A stretch of DNA of 64,000 nucleotides from Phenylobacterium sp. (GCF_013822795.1 NZ_PNLB01000002.1:124001-188000), one strand, 5' to 3'; shown: positions 51,698-61,243, numbered from the stretch's first letter. Notes: generated from the sequence alone by a model not told the origin. A program made the numbers and translations.

Positions 51698-53664
51698 TCG
51701 ACAGCTACCTTCCTGCTGCGCCGGCGCGCGATTTGACCGAATGGCCCGCGAGCGCCCCCTTGGTCAGCGTCGTCATTCCCTGCTTCAACTACGGCCACTA
51801 CGTCGACCAGGCTATCGAGTCCGTGCTGGCGCAGACCTTCACCGATCTTGAGGTGATCGTCGTGGAGGGCGGCTCAAGCCAGGCGGAGTCCCGCGAGCGC
51901 GTTGTCCAGCTTGATTTCCCGCGCACCCGGCTGCTGTTTCAAGGCGCCGCGACACGGGTCGGCGCCAATCGGAACCTTGGGATCGAGAACGCTCGGGGCA
52001 AATACATCATCTGCCTGGACGCCGACGATCGGCTCCGTCCCACCTATGTGGAGAAGGCGGTTTTCCTCGCCGAGACCTACGGCATCGATGTCGTCTCGTC
52101 GGCCATGCAGTTCTTTGGCGACCGATCGGACCGCATCGACATTCTGGAAGCGCCCGATCTCGACGCGCTCATCCACGGCAATCACGTGCTGACCTGCGCG
52201 CTATTCCGGAAATCGTTCTGGGAGGCCGCCGGCGGGGTTCGCGACTTCTCGAAGGGCGGCCATGTCCACGAGGACTGGGCCTTCTGGATGCGTCTGGCCG
52301 CCCATGGGGCCCGTTTCCTCAACATGCCGCGTGACCCCTTGCTGCTGTATCGCAGTCATGGCGTCAGCCTGAGCACCGGCGATGACGTCCACCCCATGGA
52401 CCAGCAGGCCAAGCTGGTCCGGGAGATGAACGCGGACGTGCTGACGCCGGCGGCGTTCGACCGTTCGCGCCGGCTTGCGGTGCAGGAACGGCGGAGCGTG
52501 CCCGCGCCCCGTCCGGACGCCTATCAGGCGCCCAGCCTTGAAGGGCCTGTCGTGCTTATCGCCTTGCCCTGGCTTGTGCTCGGCGGCGCCGAGCGGCTGC
52601 TGAGCGCGATCGTCAAGCACCTCTCGAGCTGTGGCTGGCGGGTCATCCTCCTCACTTCGATCGACACCTCCCCTGACCAGGGCGACACGACAGCCTGGTT
52701 CGAAGAGCACACGGCCGAGATCTACAAGCTTCCCCTGTTCTTGCGGCGCGATCGATGGGACGCGTTTCTGGACCACCTTATTCAGTCGCGCGGCGTCGAC
52801 ATCTTGTGGGTGGTCGGAAGCGCGTTCGCCTATGATCGTCTGGTGTCGGTCCGGAACAGCTACCCGAACCTCCGTGTGATCGACCTTCTCTTCAATACGG
52901 TCGGCCACACGCAGAACAACCGCTTACGCAAAGACCTGATCGACCTGACCATTGTCGAAAACAATGAGGTTCAGGATTGGCTGCTCACCCATGGCGAGGC
53001 GCAAGCTCGGATCAAGGTGATTGAAAGCGGCGTTGATCTCTCGCGGCTGTCGCCGCGCTCGCGCGACCCCGAAGTCAGTCGAGGGCTGCATCTGCGCCCC
53101 AATGAGATCGTGGTCGGCTTCTCCGGTCGTTGGTCGGAAGAAAAGAACCCCCTGGGTTTTATCGAGATCGCCCGGCGCACGGATCCCCGCCTGCCGATCC
53201 GGTTCGTCATGACCGGGACGGGCCCGCAACATCATCTTGTCGAACAGGCGATCGCCGAGGCGCGCTTCGCGCCGGGTCGTTTCACCGTCGTCGGCGACGT
53301 GCCTGACGTAGCGCCGTGGCTGAGCTCGTACGACCTGCTCGTCCTGCCGTCGCGCCTCGACGGCCGGCCGGTCGTGGTGATGGAGGCGCTTGCGTTCGGC
53401 GTGCCCGTGCTGGCGTCACGCGTCGGCGCCTTGCCCGAGTTGATCGAAGAGGGCGTCAACGGGTGGCTCTGCGGCCCGATGGAGACCGACCAATTCGCGC
53501 GCTTGATCGACGCCTTTGCGCGCAACCCCGGGCGAGCACGGCACCGCACCGCGGCGCGGGCCTTTGCTGAGCGAAAGCTGGATCAAAACCGCATGCTCGC
53601 CAATTACATGGCGGCGCTGCAAGGCGATCTTGAACGTGCCAGCGAGGTCTGCGAGGCGCTTTAG
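51694..53664 (+). CDS. Two-domain glycosyltransferase (GT2 + GT4)
   Basis: A 656-residue fusion. Residues 20-250 are a GT-A family 2 domain (VSVVIPCFNYGHYVDQAIES, LDADDRL metal site, HEDWAFWMRLAAHG). Residues about 285-640 are a GT-B family 4 domain (PWLVLGGAERLLSAIVKHL, VVGFSGRWSEEKNPLGFIEI, the EX7E-like VVVMEALAFGVPVLASRVGALPE). The two catalytic centres could add consecutive sugars. ATGA overlap fixes the start. Confidence 0.9.
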   Translation: MIDSYLPAAPARDLTEWPASAPLVSVVIPCFNYGHYVDQAIESVLAQTFTDLEVIVVEGGSSQAESRERVVQLDFPRTRLLFQGAATRVGANRNLGIENARGKYIICLDADDRLRPTYVEKAVFLAETYGIDVVSSAMQFFGDRSDRIDILEAPDLDALIHGNHVLTCALFRKSFWEAAGGVRDFSKGGHVHEDWAFWMRLAAHGARFLNMPRDPLLLYRSHGVSLSTGDDVHPMDQQAKLVREMNADVLTPAAFDRSRRLAVQERRSVPAPRPDAYQAPSLEGPVVLIALPWLVLGGAERLLSAIVKHLSSCGWRVILLTSIDTSPDQGDTTAWFEEHTAEIYKLPLFLRRDRWDAFLDHLIQSRGVDILWVVGSAFAYDRLVSVRNSYPNLRVIDLLFNTVGHTQNNRLRKDLIDLTIVENNEVQDWLLTHGEAQARIKVIESGVDLSRLSPRSRDPEVSRGLHLRPNEIVVGFSGRWSEEKNPLGFIEIARRTDPRLPIRFVMTGTGPQHHLVEQAIAEARFAPGRFTVVGDVPDVAPWLSSYDLLVLPSRLDGRPVVVMEALAFGVPVLASRVGALPELIEEGVNGWLCGPMETDQFARLIDAFARNPGRARHRTAARAFAERKLDQNRMLANYMAALQGDLERASEVCEAL

Positions 53665-53697
53665 AGGCGGCGCCCAAAAAAGGCGAGGATCGGCGCT

Positions 53698-54558
53698 CTA
53701 ACTGAGCCGCACTCTCACGCGCGAGAAGGCGAACGGCTCGCCGTTTGGCGTTCGACAGGCGTCGAGGCGCAGCATGCCTTCGCCGCAGATCACCAGCGGC
53801 GCGCCATCGTTCAGGCTCCAGATCTTGCCCGAGTGGCGGGCCACAAACGGGAGGTCTTCGACGGCGCTGGCTCGATCGATGATGATTTCCCTGTCGCCGG
53901 CGCGCGCGCGCGCGCCGCCATAGGGCGTCCCGACGGCGTAGACGAAGCGTTCCAGCGCCTGCGCTGATTGCGACCAATCGATCCTGTAGTCCTGCTCATC
54001 GCGCCAGATGCTGTAACTGGCCTGTCGCTCGTCCTGCGGCGTGGCCGACAATCGCCCCTCCCGCCATCGCGCATGCAGATCGACCGCCAAGTCCGCCATC
54101 AGCGAGGCCTGGGCCTCAAGAGCCGCTGCAATCGCCATGGGATGGCGAACCTCGATCGAGGCCTGACCGAACACGGGGCCACTATCGACGTCGCTGCGAG
54201 GCTGAAGCGCGGTCACCCCGATCTCATCGTCGCCATTAATGAGCGCGGCGACGGTCGGCGCGAAGCCGCGATAGCGCGGCAACAGGGAGTCGTGGAAGAC
54301 CACGACATGCGGGCCAGTATCCTCCATCAGATACTGCCAACCGACGACGTAGATCAGCTCGGCGCCGGAGACGTCCGGACGCCGGTCGAAGAGCGTCTCG
54401 ACGCCTGCGGACGCCGCTATTTCCTTGATGCGCTCCCAGCTTCTCGAGGCGTCATCGCGTTGTTCATAGGTCACGACCTTTACGGGGCGAACGCCGGCCG
54501 TCAGCAGTCTTTCCAGGAACACCGCCCCCTTGAGGCCCACGACACATGCGACCAGCAT
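53698..54558 (-). CDS. Formyltransferase, probably nucleotide-sugar N-formyltransferase
   Basis: A 286-residue formyl-THF-dependent transferase. VVVFHDSLLPRYRGFAP (83-99) and DVDSGPVF (Asp125) give the His89 and Asp125 of the usual catalytic triad. The Asn expected two residues before the His is Val87, an oddity. The C-terminal part (YSIWRDEQDYRIDWSQSA and onward) resembles the C-terminal subdomain of Fmt-like proteins. It lies four bases after the WecE-like aminotransferase, so it likely formylates that enzyme's amino-sugar product (for example a 4-formamido-4,6-dideoxyhexose). It is not expected to be the housekeeping Met-tRNA enzyme. Confidence 0.82.
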   Translation of the reverse strand: MLVACVVGLKGAVFLERLLTAGVRPVKVVTYEQRDDASRSWERIKEIAASAGVETLFDRRPDVSGAELIYVVGWQYLMEDTGPHVVVFHDSLLPRYRGFAPTVAALINGDDEIGVTALQPRSDVDSGPVFGQASIEVRHPMAIAAALEAQASLMADLAVDLHARWREGRLSATPQDERQASYSIWRDEQDYRIDWSQSAQALERFVYAVGTPYGGARARAGDREIIIDRASAVEDLPFVARHSGKIWSLNDGAPLVICGEGMLRLDACRTPNGEPFAFSRVRVRLS

Positions 54559-54561
54559 CGG

Positions 54562-55698
54562 CTAAGCGTCCTCCCCCAGATAGGCCAGCACGCGATCGAT
54601 GACCCGGTCTTGGGCTGCGCCGAGTTCGTCAAACAGCGGAAGCCTGATCAATCGGGCGCTTGTCGCATCCGTCATCGTCATGTCGCCGTTCGCGCGCCCA
54701 TAGGTCAGCCCCGCGGGAGCGGTGTGCAGGGGAATGTAGTGGAAGGGCGCCAGTATCTGGTGCTTCGCCAGCCACCCGATCAGGGCGTCCCGGTCGCTGC
54801 GGTCACGCATCAACAGGTAATACAGATGTCCATTGTGCCGGCAATGCGAAGGCACGATCGGCCGCCTCAAGCGTCCCTCGCGTTCGGCGGCCTCGAAGGC
54901 GTGGTGGTATCTGTCCCAGATCGCCAGCCGCGTTTCCGTCAGTCGGTCGGCGTTCTCAAGCTGCGCCCAAAGGTAGGCGGCGTTGATCTCGCTCGGCAGA
55001 TAGGACGACCCCACGTCGAGCCAGGTGTATTTGTCGACTCCGCCCCGTCGGAACTCGACGCGATTGGTTCCCTTTTCGCGAATGATATCTGCGCGCTCCA
55101 CAAGCGCCTCGTCGTTGACGGCGATAGCGCCGCCTTCGCCTGACACGACATTCTTCGTTTCATGAAACGAGAAACAGGAGATCGCCGACAATCCGCCGGC
55201 CGGCCTCCCCTTGTAGAGCGACGACAGCGCCTGGGCTGCGTCCTCGATCACCATCAGACCGTGACGATCAGCGATCGCCTGGATGGGGTCCATTTCACAG
55301 CAGACGCCCGCGTAGTGCACGACCACGATGGCTTTGGTGCGCGGTGTGATCGCTTGCTCGATGAGCGTCTCGTCGAGATTGAGGGTGTCGCTCCGGATAT
55401 CGACGAACACCGGGACCGCGCCGCGCAGCACGAAAGCATTGGCTGTGGAGACGAACGTGAAGGACGGCATGATTACTTCATCGCCAGGCTCGAGCCGCGC
55501 CAGAAGCGCCGCCATTTCGAGCGCCGCGGTGCAGGAATGGGTCAAACGCACTTCACCGCCGCCGACCTGGCCGCTCAACCAATTCTGACACAGCTTGGTG
55601 TAGTGGCCATCGCCAGACAAATGACGGCGTGCGATAACGTCGCCGATGTACTCCAATTCACGCCCGGTGACTGGAGGTACATTGAACAAGACGTCCAT
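54562..55698 (-). CDS. dTDP-4-amino-4,6-dideoxyhexose transaminase (WecE/RffA-like)
   Basis: A 378-residue DegT/DnrJ/EryC1 PLP aminotransferase very close in motif order to WecE: LSGDGHYTKLCQNWL, SCTAALEMAALL, PGDEVIMPSFTFVSTANAFV, VEDAAQ-type PLP block (Asp153), FSFHETKN with Schiff-base Lys182, REKGTNRVEFRRGGVDKYTW and HYIPLHTAPAG. It aminates a 4-keto-6-deoxy sugar nucleotide. It forms an operon with the formyltransferase gene downstream. Confidence 0.9.
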   Translation of the reverse strand: MDVLFNVPPVTGRELEYIGDVIARRHLSGDGHYTKLCQNWLSGQVGGGEVRLTHSCTAALEMAALLARLEPGDEVIMPSFTFVSTANAFVLRGAVPVFVDIRSDTLNLDETLIEQAITPRTKAIVVVHYAGVCCEMDPIQAIADRHGLMVIEDAAQALSSLYKGRPAGGLSAISCFSFHETKNVVSGEGGAIAVNDEALVERADIIREKGTNRVEFRRGGVDKYTWLDVGSSYLPSEINAAYLWAQLENADRLTETRLAIWDRYHHAFEAAEREGRLRRPIVPSHCRHNGHLYYLLMRDRSDRDALIGWLAKHQILAPFHYIPLHTAPAGLTYGRANGDMTMTDATSARLIRLPLFDELGAAQDRVIDRVLAYLGEDA

Positions 55699-56231
55699 CG
55701 GCGAACTCTCTCTAGGCCTAAGCGCACCCCAAAAGCGCCAAGGAGCCGGTCGCCAGCTCTTCCTGCCGCCTGTCGTCGCACGCGGCCTGAGCCCGACGCG
55801 GTGATCCAGCTTCAGTGTTTAGTGCATGGCCCTGGCCGGCGCCAGGGTCCGAGCATGGCCGTCGTCAAGGCGGCCCGCCGACGCCCACGCGGCCTGGCCG
55901 CGCGCCCAGGCCGGACTTCAAATGCAATCTCATCGAAAATTCGGCTCTATCACCCGTCGGACGTCCAAGCCCGGCAGCACTTTTGGCCAATCCGGCTCAA
56001 GCCCCAAACGTCGGGGGACCTCACTCTCACCATCGTCATTGCCGCGTCGTCCATCGTCGCCGCCGAGCCGCGTTCAGCGCGCCTGGCATAGCGCCTTTGC
56101 CCAGCCCCAGCGTCGTGCGCCCGCCAGATATTCGCTCCGGCTACGCCCGCTATCCTTGCGCCATTTTGAAATCCGGGATCATTTGCGCCGGCGCCGTTGA
56201 CGGCGATCACCTAGCCAAATGCGAGTATCCC
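55699..56231. other. Intergenic region, no convincing gene
   Basis: About 530 bases between the divergent aminotransferase and cupin genes. ORFs here lack plausible starts and homology. It presumably holds two promoters; no strong palindrome was seen. Confidence 0.45.
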
Positions 56232-56603
56232 ATGTCCTATTCCGCCGGAGAGCTTGTCAATCGCCCCTGGGGCGTTTGGGAAGTTCTGGTCAAGGGAGAA
56301 AACTACGCTGTCAAACGGGTGACCATCGATCCAGGCAAGAGGCTGTCGCTTCAATTCCACCATCATCGCCTGGAGCTCTGGACCATTGTGGCGGGACAAG
56401 GTGAAGTCGAGCTGGACGGCGCGCGCCTTACAGCCGATCTTGGCGACCAATTCCGTATCCCCAAGTTGGCCCGACATCGGATCGCAAACACCGGATCCCT
56501 GCCCCTTGTGCTCATCGAGGTGCAATTTGGTTCTCGCCTCGACGAGGGCGATATCGTGCGTTTGATGGATGACTTCGGACGCGTGCCCGCGACGGCTGAA
56601 TAG
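56232..56603 (+). CDS. Stand-alone cupin of the mannose-6-phosphate isomerase (type II) family
   Basis: A 123-residue single cupin matching the C-terminal isomerase domain of ManC/AlgA-type bifunctional enzymes. NRPWGVWEVL, VKRVTIDPGKRLSLQFHHHR with the metal-binding His cluster, LELWTIVAGQGEVELDG and the second His/Glu set in PKLARHRIANTG, LVLIEVQFGSRLDEGDIVR. It may interconvert mannose-6-P and fructose-6-P to supply GDP-sugars; no mannose-1-P guanylyltransferase is fused to it. ATG 56232 begins exactly at the domain. Confidence 0.85.
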   Translation: MSYSAGELVNRPWGVWEVLVKGENYAVKRVTIDPGKRLSLQFHHHRLELWTIVAGQGEVELDGARLTADLGDQFRIPKLARHRIANTGSLPLVLIEVQFGSRLDEGDIVRLMDDFGRVPATAE

Positions 56604-56749
56604 ACAGTCCGATTTCTGCCGCCGCTTGTGCTGCGCATGGCCAAGGCCGCGCCCCATCATTCCAGCTCTAAGACCCCAGTACGCCCAGCCTGCGCGCCGC
56701 GCTCGACACCGGACAGGCGGCCAGCTAGGGCAAGCGCCAGGGAGTACGC

Positions 56750-57181
56750 ATGAGCGATAACGCAAACACGACCGCCCCTACCGAGGGCGAACAAGCAGAA
56801 CTGCGCATGTTCCTGGCGCAGCTGGCCGAATTTCGCGAGATCCTGTCTGCTCAGCTCGCGGAACTAGAGAGCGAGCGCTCGGCGCGCCGCCAGATCGCGC
56901 GGGAAGTGGAAGAGGCTCAGGCCTCCGTCAAGCGCGCAGAGTTTCGCGCCAAGAACCTCGTACGACAGCTCGAGGAGGCTAATCGACAGGTTGAGCTTGC
57001 TGTCGCTGCGCACCAGGAGGAGCTTGCCGCTGGACACGAGAGACTGATTGGCGCAACCGAAGAGATCGCGGCCAGGGACCGCGCGATTGCCGAGCTCGTC
57101 GCCGAACTGACCGCGCTCCGCAGATCCACCTCCTGGCGGCTGACTAGGCCGCTGCGCTGGCTGAAAGGCAGTCGGGCCTGA
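56750..57181 (+). CDS. Small coiled-coil protein
   Basis: A 143-residue protein almost wholly predicted coiled coil (heptads from about 20 to 120, Glu/Ala/Arg-rich), ending in LRRSTSWRLTRPLRWLKG, a tail frequently seen attached to surface-glycan glycosyltransferases. It sits directly before a large glycosyltransferase and may be a detached tether or scaffold piece. No enzymatic domain. Confidence 0.7.
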   Translation: MSDNANTTAPTEGEQAELRMFLAQLAEFREILSAQLAELESERSARRQIAREVEEAQASVKRAEFRAKNLVRQLEEANRQVELAVAAHQEELAAGHERLIGATEEIAARDRAIAELVAELTALRRSTSWRLTRPLRWLKGSRA

Positions 57182-57194
57182 CTTGCTTGGCGAT

Positions 57195-59573
57195 ATGGCG
57201 GACGAATTGAACATTCAAAGTGGCGATGGCGACGATTGGCGGAGGGTCGCCGAAAGCGGCCTGTTCGATGACGTCCATTACCGTCTCTCGTGGCCAGATC
57301 TCGCGCCCGAGGCCGACGCAATCGAGCACTATCTGCTCTGTGGTTGGGAGAGTTCCAATCCTGGCCTCGGCTTTGATGGCCTGTACTACCTTGCATCCAA
57401 CCCGGACGTGAGAGCCGCCGGTCTCAACCCCCTCCTCCACTACCTGCTCATGGGCCGGAGCGAAGGGCGCCGGGCCATCCCGCCCGCTCGGCGCGAAGCA
57501 GAAGGCCTTGAGCTTGTCGGGCAGCCCTCTGCACCAAGCGCTGCCGATTGGCGTGCGCTGGCGGCCGAACGCGACGCCGATCCGCGAACGCCGGTCGTCG
57601 ATGTTGTGGTGCCGATCTTCCGCAACCTTGATCAGACGATGCGGTGCCTCTTCAGCGTCCTGAGATCGCCCCATCGCACGCCCTTCCGGCTGATTGCGAT
57701 CGACGATTGCAGTCCAGAACCGGACCTTAGCGCTGCGCTGACGCAGTTGGCGGCGAAGGGATTGATAGAGCTGCATCGCCCCCCCCAGAACCTCGGGTTC
57801 GTGGGGGCCTGCAATCTGGCCATGAGCCTCCATGAGGACCGAGACGTCGTTCTACTCAACTCCGACACTGAGGTTTTCGGCGACTGGCTGGACCGGCTCA
57901 AGACGGCCGCCTACGGTCGCACGCAGATTGGAACGGTGACGCCCCTTTCCAACAATGCCGAAATCTGCAGCTATCCGCACTTCGTGCAGGACAATTGCTG
58001 GAAGCTGGAACTCAGCGACGCCGAACTCGATGCCTTAGCGGCCGAGGTGAATGCTGGGGAGCTTCTGCCGATCCCGACCGGCGTCGGTTTCTGCCTCTAC
58101 ATTCGCCGCGATTGCCTGAACCAGGTGGGCCTCTTCGATGAAGAGAACTTCGGGAAGGGGTATGGCGAGGAAAATGACTTTTGCCGGCGTGCCGCCGCGG
58201 GAGGCTGGCTGAGCGTTCTGGCCCCGAACATTTTTGTCCGCCACTATGGCGGTTCGTCCTTCGGCGACAGCAAGAACGCCCGGGTGTCGGCAGCCATCCA
58301 GACGGTGGAATGCCTACATCCGGGCTACAACAAGCTCGTCGGCGATTTCGTCCGGTCAGATCCGGCCTCTGCCTACCGGACCGCGCTCGACATGGCGCGT
58401 GCGGCGAAACTTTTAACTAGCCGGCCGCGCGGCGCCGTTTTGTTCATCACCCACAACTGGGGCGGGGGCGCCGAACGGCACGTCCAGGACATGTGCCGCC
58501 TGACGGCGCAGGCCGGGGCCATGCCGTTGATCGGGCGACCTTCCCCATCCGATCCCGAGGCCATCGTCCTTGAGGTGTTTGGGAACGCTGAATTTCCCAA
58601 CCTCCCCACCCTTCACGCAGGAGGGCCCCTGGGACTCGCGGCGGCCCATCTGGGCGCGCTCGGCGTTTCGCACGTCCACGTGCACAGCCTCGCGGGATAT
58701 AGCGATCAAGTGTCCGACTTCGTCGCCTCGCTCCCATCTGAGGCGGGAGCCAGCTACGACGTGACGCTTCATGACTACATGGCCGTGTGTCCACGTATCA
58801 CCATGATCGACCGCAGCAGCCTCTATTGCGGCGAGCCGGATCTCTCAGCCTGCGAGAGCTGCATCGCCCATGCAGGGTCTCCGTTCGGCCGGCCCGATGT
58901 CTCCGAGTGGCGCGCCCGTCACGGACGCCTGCTCCGAAAGGCTCGAAAGGTCTTCGTCCCGAGCGAGGACGCCGCCCGAAGGATGAGCCGCTACCTGCCG
59001 GGCCTCGAATTCAGCGTTCGGCCCCATCCTGAGGTGCCCCCCCCGAACCATCGTGGCGTGAGGCCAGCTGACGGCGATCGTCGGCGTGTCGCACTGCTTG
59101 GGGCCTTGTGGCCCCATAAGGGCTCAATGCTGCTGGCCGAAGTCGTGCGCGCGGCCAGGGCCCATGACCTGCCGCTCGACTTCGTGCTTGTCGGCTACAG
59201 TGATCGAGACGCAGAACTTCGCAGCCTCGGGGTCGAAGTCACCGGCCCCTATGGCGAAGGCGACGGCGCGCGGCTGTTGAACGAGGTCAATGCGGACATC
59301 GTTTGGTTCGCTTCAGTTTGGCCGGAGACCTATTCCTATACGCTCAGCGACGCCATGGCCGCTGGGCGGATGCCGGTGGCGTTCGACTTTGGCGCTATCG
59401 CCGATCGAATTCGCCAGGCCGAGTTCGGGCACGTGATGCCGATAGATCTCCTGCTTGATCCGGTCGGCGTTGCGGTCACGCTTGCAGGCCTCAGAACACC
59501 TACGTCTCGCGGTCCGGAATTCACGGCGGCCAAGTACCCTGACGTGTTCGCGGACTACTACGAGCTAGACTGA
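57195..59573 (+). CDS. Large two-domain glycosyltransferase with N-terminal DVxxAG repeats (GT2 + GT4)
   Basis: A 792-residue protein. The N-terminal about 100 residues contain two copies of the repeat seen in the 46598-47986 protein (LGFDGLYYLASNPDVRAAGLNPLLHYLLMG). Residues about 130-400 are a GT2 domain (VVDVVVPIFRNLDQTMRCLFS, NSDTEVFGDW metal site, GEENDFCRRAAAGG). Residues about 430-790 are a GT4-like domain (FITHNWGGGAERHVQDMCRL, ALLGALWPHKGSMLLAEVV, WPETYSYTLSDAMAAGRMPVAF). ATG 57195 is used; a TTG at 57183 is in frame. Confidence 0.87.
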   Translation: MADELNIQSGDGDDWRRVAESGLFDDVHYRLSWPDLAPEADAIEHYLLCGWESSNPGLGFDGLYYLASNPDVRAAGLNPLLHYLLMGRSEGRRAIPPARREAEGLELVGQPSAPSAADWRALAAERDADPRTPVVDVVVPIFRNLDQTMRCLFSVLRSPHRTPFRLIAIDDCSPEPDLSAALTQLAAKGLIELHRPPQNLGFVGACNLAMSLHEDRDVVLLNSDTEVFGDWLDRLKTAAYGRTQIGTVTPLSNNAEICSYPHFVQDNCWKLELSDAELDALAAEVNAGELLPIPTGVGFCLYIRRDCLNQVGLFDEENFGKGYGEENDFCRRAAAGGWLSVLAPNIFVRHYGGSSFGDSKNARVSAAIQTVECLHPGYNKLVGDFVRSDPASAYRTALDMARAAKLLTSRPRGAVLFITHNWGGGAERHVQDMCRLTAQAGAMPLIGRPSPSDPEAIVLEVFGNAEFPNLPTLHAGGPLGLAAAHLGALGVSHVHVHSLAGYSDQVSDFVASLPSEAGASYDVTLHDYMAVCPRITMIDRSSLYCGEPDLSACESCIAHAGSPFGRPDVSEWRARHGRLLRKARKVFVPSEDAARRMSRYLPGLEFSVRPHPEVPPPNHRGVRPADGDRRRVALLGALWPHKGSMLLAEVVRAARAHDLPLDFVLVGYSDRDAELRSLGVEVTGPYGEGDGARLLNEVNADIVWFASVWPETYSYTLSDAMAAGRMPVAFDFGAIADRIRQAEFGHVMPIDLLLDPVGVAVTLAGLRTPTSRGPEFTAAKYPDVFADYYELD

Positions 59574-59628
59574 CCCGCGCTTCGCCAGACATCGGTCCCG
59601 GGGGAGCGCCCTAGGCCCGACGAAGTCG

Positions 59629-60387
59629 CTAGGCGGCGGCCAATAGCCCACCAAGCTCGCCGATCGGGGTCACGGCGGAGGCTCGCCCCGACTCGATGCG
59701 GATGACCTTGTTGCAGTAGCGTTCGATGAGCGCCAGGTCGTGGGACGCGAGCACGAGGATCCCGGCGCGCTCCACCAGCTCGTTCAAGCGCTGCTCGGCC
59801 AGGGCCCGGAAGTCGCCGTCTCCGACCGCCACCCATTCGTCCATCAGCAGGACGTCGGCCTCGACAGAAGTCGCCACGGCGAAGGCGAGCCTAGCCTGCA
59901 TGCCGGCGGAATAGGTTTTCAGCGGCATGGCGATGTAGGCCCCAAGTCCGCTGAACGCGACTATTTCCTCCATCCGGCTCTCAATCTGCCGGGCCGAGAG
60001 GCCAGCGATACGGCCGCGAAGTCGGATGTTGTCCAGGCCCGTCGCCGAGGGATCGATCCCTAAGCTGAGGTCAAGCAGGGCCGAGATACGCCCATGCACA
60101 TCGATGGTGCCTTCGTCAGGCTCGTAGGCCCCCGAGAGCGCGCGCAGCAGGCTGGTCTTCCCAGACCCGTTGTGCCCGATCAAGCCGAGGCGGTCGCCGG
60201 GGCCGAGCGCGAAGTTGACCTTGTTCAGCGCGGTGACGATGGTCGAACCGGTCAGGTTCGAACGCAACTGCCCCCCGACGGTGATCTTGGCCAGGTACTT
60301 TTTCAGCGACTTGGCGTCGACGCCGTAGACTGGGAAACGCAAGGTCAGGTCGCTGACTGTGACGGAGATGTCGGGACGATGGCTCAT
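59629..60387 (-). CDS. Polysaccharide ABC exporter ATPase (Wzt/KpsT-like)
   Basis: A 252-residue ATPase. Walker A GLIGHNGSGKTSLLRALSG, signature KTYSAGMQARLAFAVA, Walker B DVLLMDEWVAVGD and H-loop LVLASHDLALIERYCNK. The phrase HGRISALLDLSLGIDPSATGLDNI is diagnostic of the Wzt/TagH/KpsT O-antigen/capsule/teichoic exporters. It ends soon after the nucleotide-binding domain, so it lacks the C-terminal sugar-binding domain of cap-recognising Wzt proteins. ATGA overlap with the permease gene. Confidence 0.92.
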   Translation of the reverse strand: MSHRPDISVTVSDLTLRFPVYGVDAKSLKKYLAKITVGGQLRSNLTGSTIVTALNKVNFALGPGDRLGLIGHNGSGKTSLLRALSGAYEPDEGTIDVHGRISALLDLSLGIDPSATGLDNIRLRGRIAGLSARQIESRMEEIVAFSGLGAYIAMPLKTYSAGMQARLAFAVATSVEADVLLMDEWVAVGDGDFRALAEQRLNELVERAGILVLASHDLALIERYCNKVIRIESGRASAVTPIGELGGLLAAA

Positions 60388-61217
60388 AGGTAGTGCACGA
60401 TCCGCCGGCGGGTAAGGGTGAACACGACAAATGCGACGGCCCAGCCCGCGAGGGCCATGAGCGCCAGGACGACATGCGCAAAGCGTGGGGGATCCCCGCC
60501 GAGCAAGGGCGCGCGGATCGCTTCGAGCATGTGAAAGAAGGGGTTGAAGACCAAAAGCGCGTGGTCCAGCAGCTTGCCCCCCGGCTTCCAGAACACCGGG
60601 GTCATGAACATCGCAAACTGGGTCAGCGACATCATGATCTGGGGCACGTCGCGGAACCGCGCCGAGGCGATACCCACGATCAGGGTGATCCAGCTGAGAT
60701 TGCACATGACGAGCGCAAATCCCCCCATTGCGGAAAGGAGGTCCGCCGATCGCCATTGTCCGTAGATAAGCATCACCGCAACGATGATGATCAAGTGGTG
60801 TGAGAGGTTGATGACGTTTCGCAGCACTGCGCGCCAGACAAAGACGAACATCGGCAGGGCCGTCTGATTGAGCATGCTGACCGCGCCCGTATAGGCGCCG
60901 CATCCATCGATGATCGTATTAGCGATCATGCCCCAAAAGACGATGCCGCACGCGACATAGGGCACGAACTCCTGGACCGGCACCTGGAACAGATGCGCGT
61001 AGAGGAACCCGATGCCGCCCACCATGAACCCCATGGAGAGCGTGATCCAGAACGGCCCGAGAACCGAGCCGCGATAGCGGGCGACGACGTCGTGCCATGC
61101 CAGCGAACCGGCCAGGCCGAGCGACTTGAGCGAAGCTGTCAGGTCCGCAAGGGACATGGCGAATTCATGCGCCAAACCCCGACGACCGGTGCGGACCATA
61201 TGTTGTGACGCGTACAT
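60384..61217 (-). CDS. Polysaccharide ABC exporter permease (Wzm/KpsM-like, ABC-2)
   Basis: A 277-residue ABC-2 membrane protein with six predicted transmembrane helices. LAWHDVVARYRGSVLGPFWITLSMG is the typical N-terminal amphipathic segment, and the end NPFFHMLEAIRAPLLGG is the conserved C-terminal helix block. With the ATPase it would move the lipid-linked glycan built by the flanking glycosyltransferases across the inner membrane. It is the first gene of the exporter pair. Confidence 0.92.
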   Translation of the reverse strand: MYASQHMVRTGRRGLAHEFAMSLADLTASLKSLGLAGSLAWHDVVARYRGSVLGPFWITLSMGFMVGGIGFLYAHLFQVPVQEFVPYVACGIVFWGMIANTIIDGCGAYTGAVSMLNQTALPMFVFVWRAVLRNVINLSHHLIIIVAVMLIYGQWRSADLLSAMGGFALVMCNLSWITLIVGIASARFRDVPQIMMSLTQFAMFMTPVFWKPGGKLLDHALLVFNPFFHMLEAIRAPLLGGDPPRFAHVVLALMALAGWAVAFVVFTLTRRRIVHYL

Positions 61218-61243
61218 TCGGGCTCCGACCTGATCTGGGTTGC

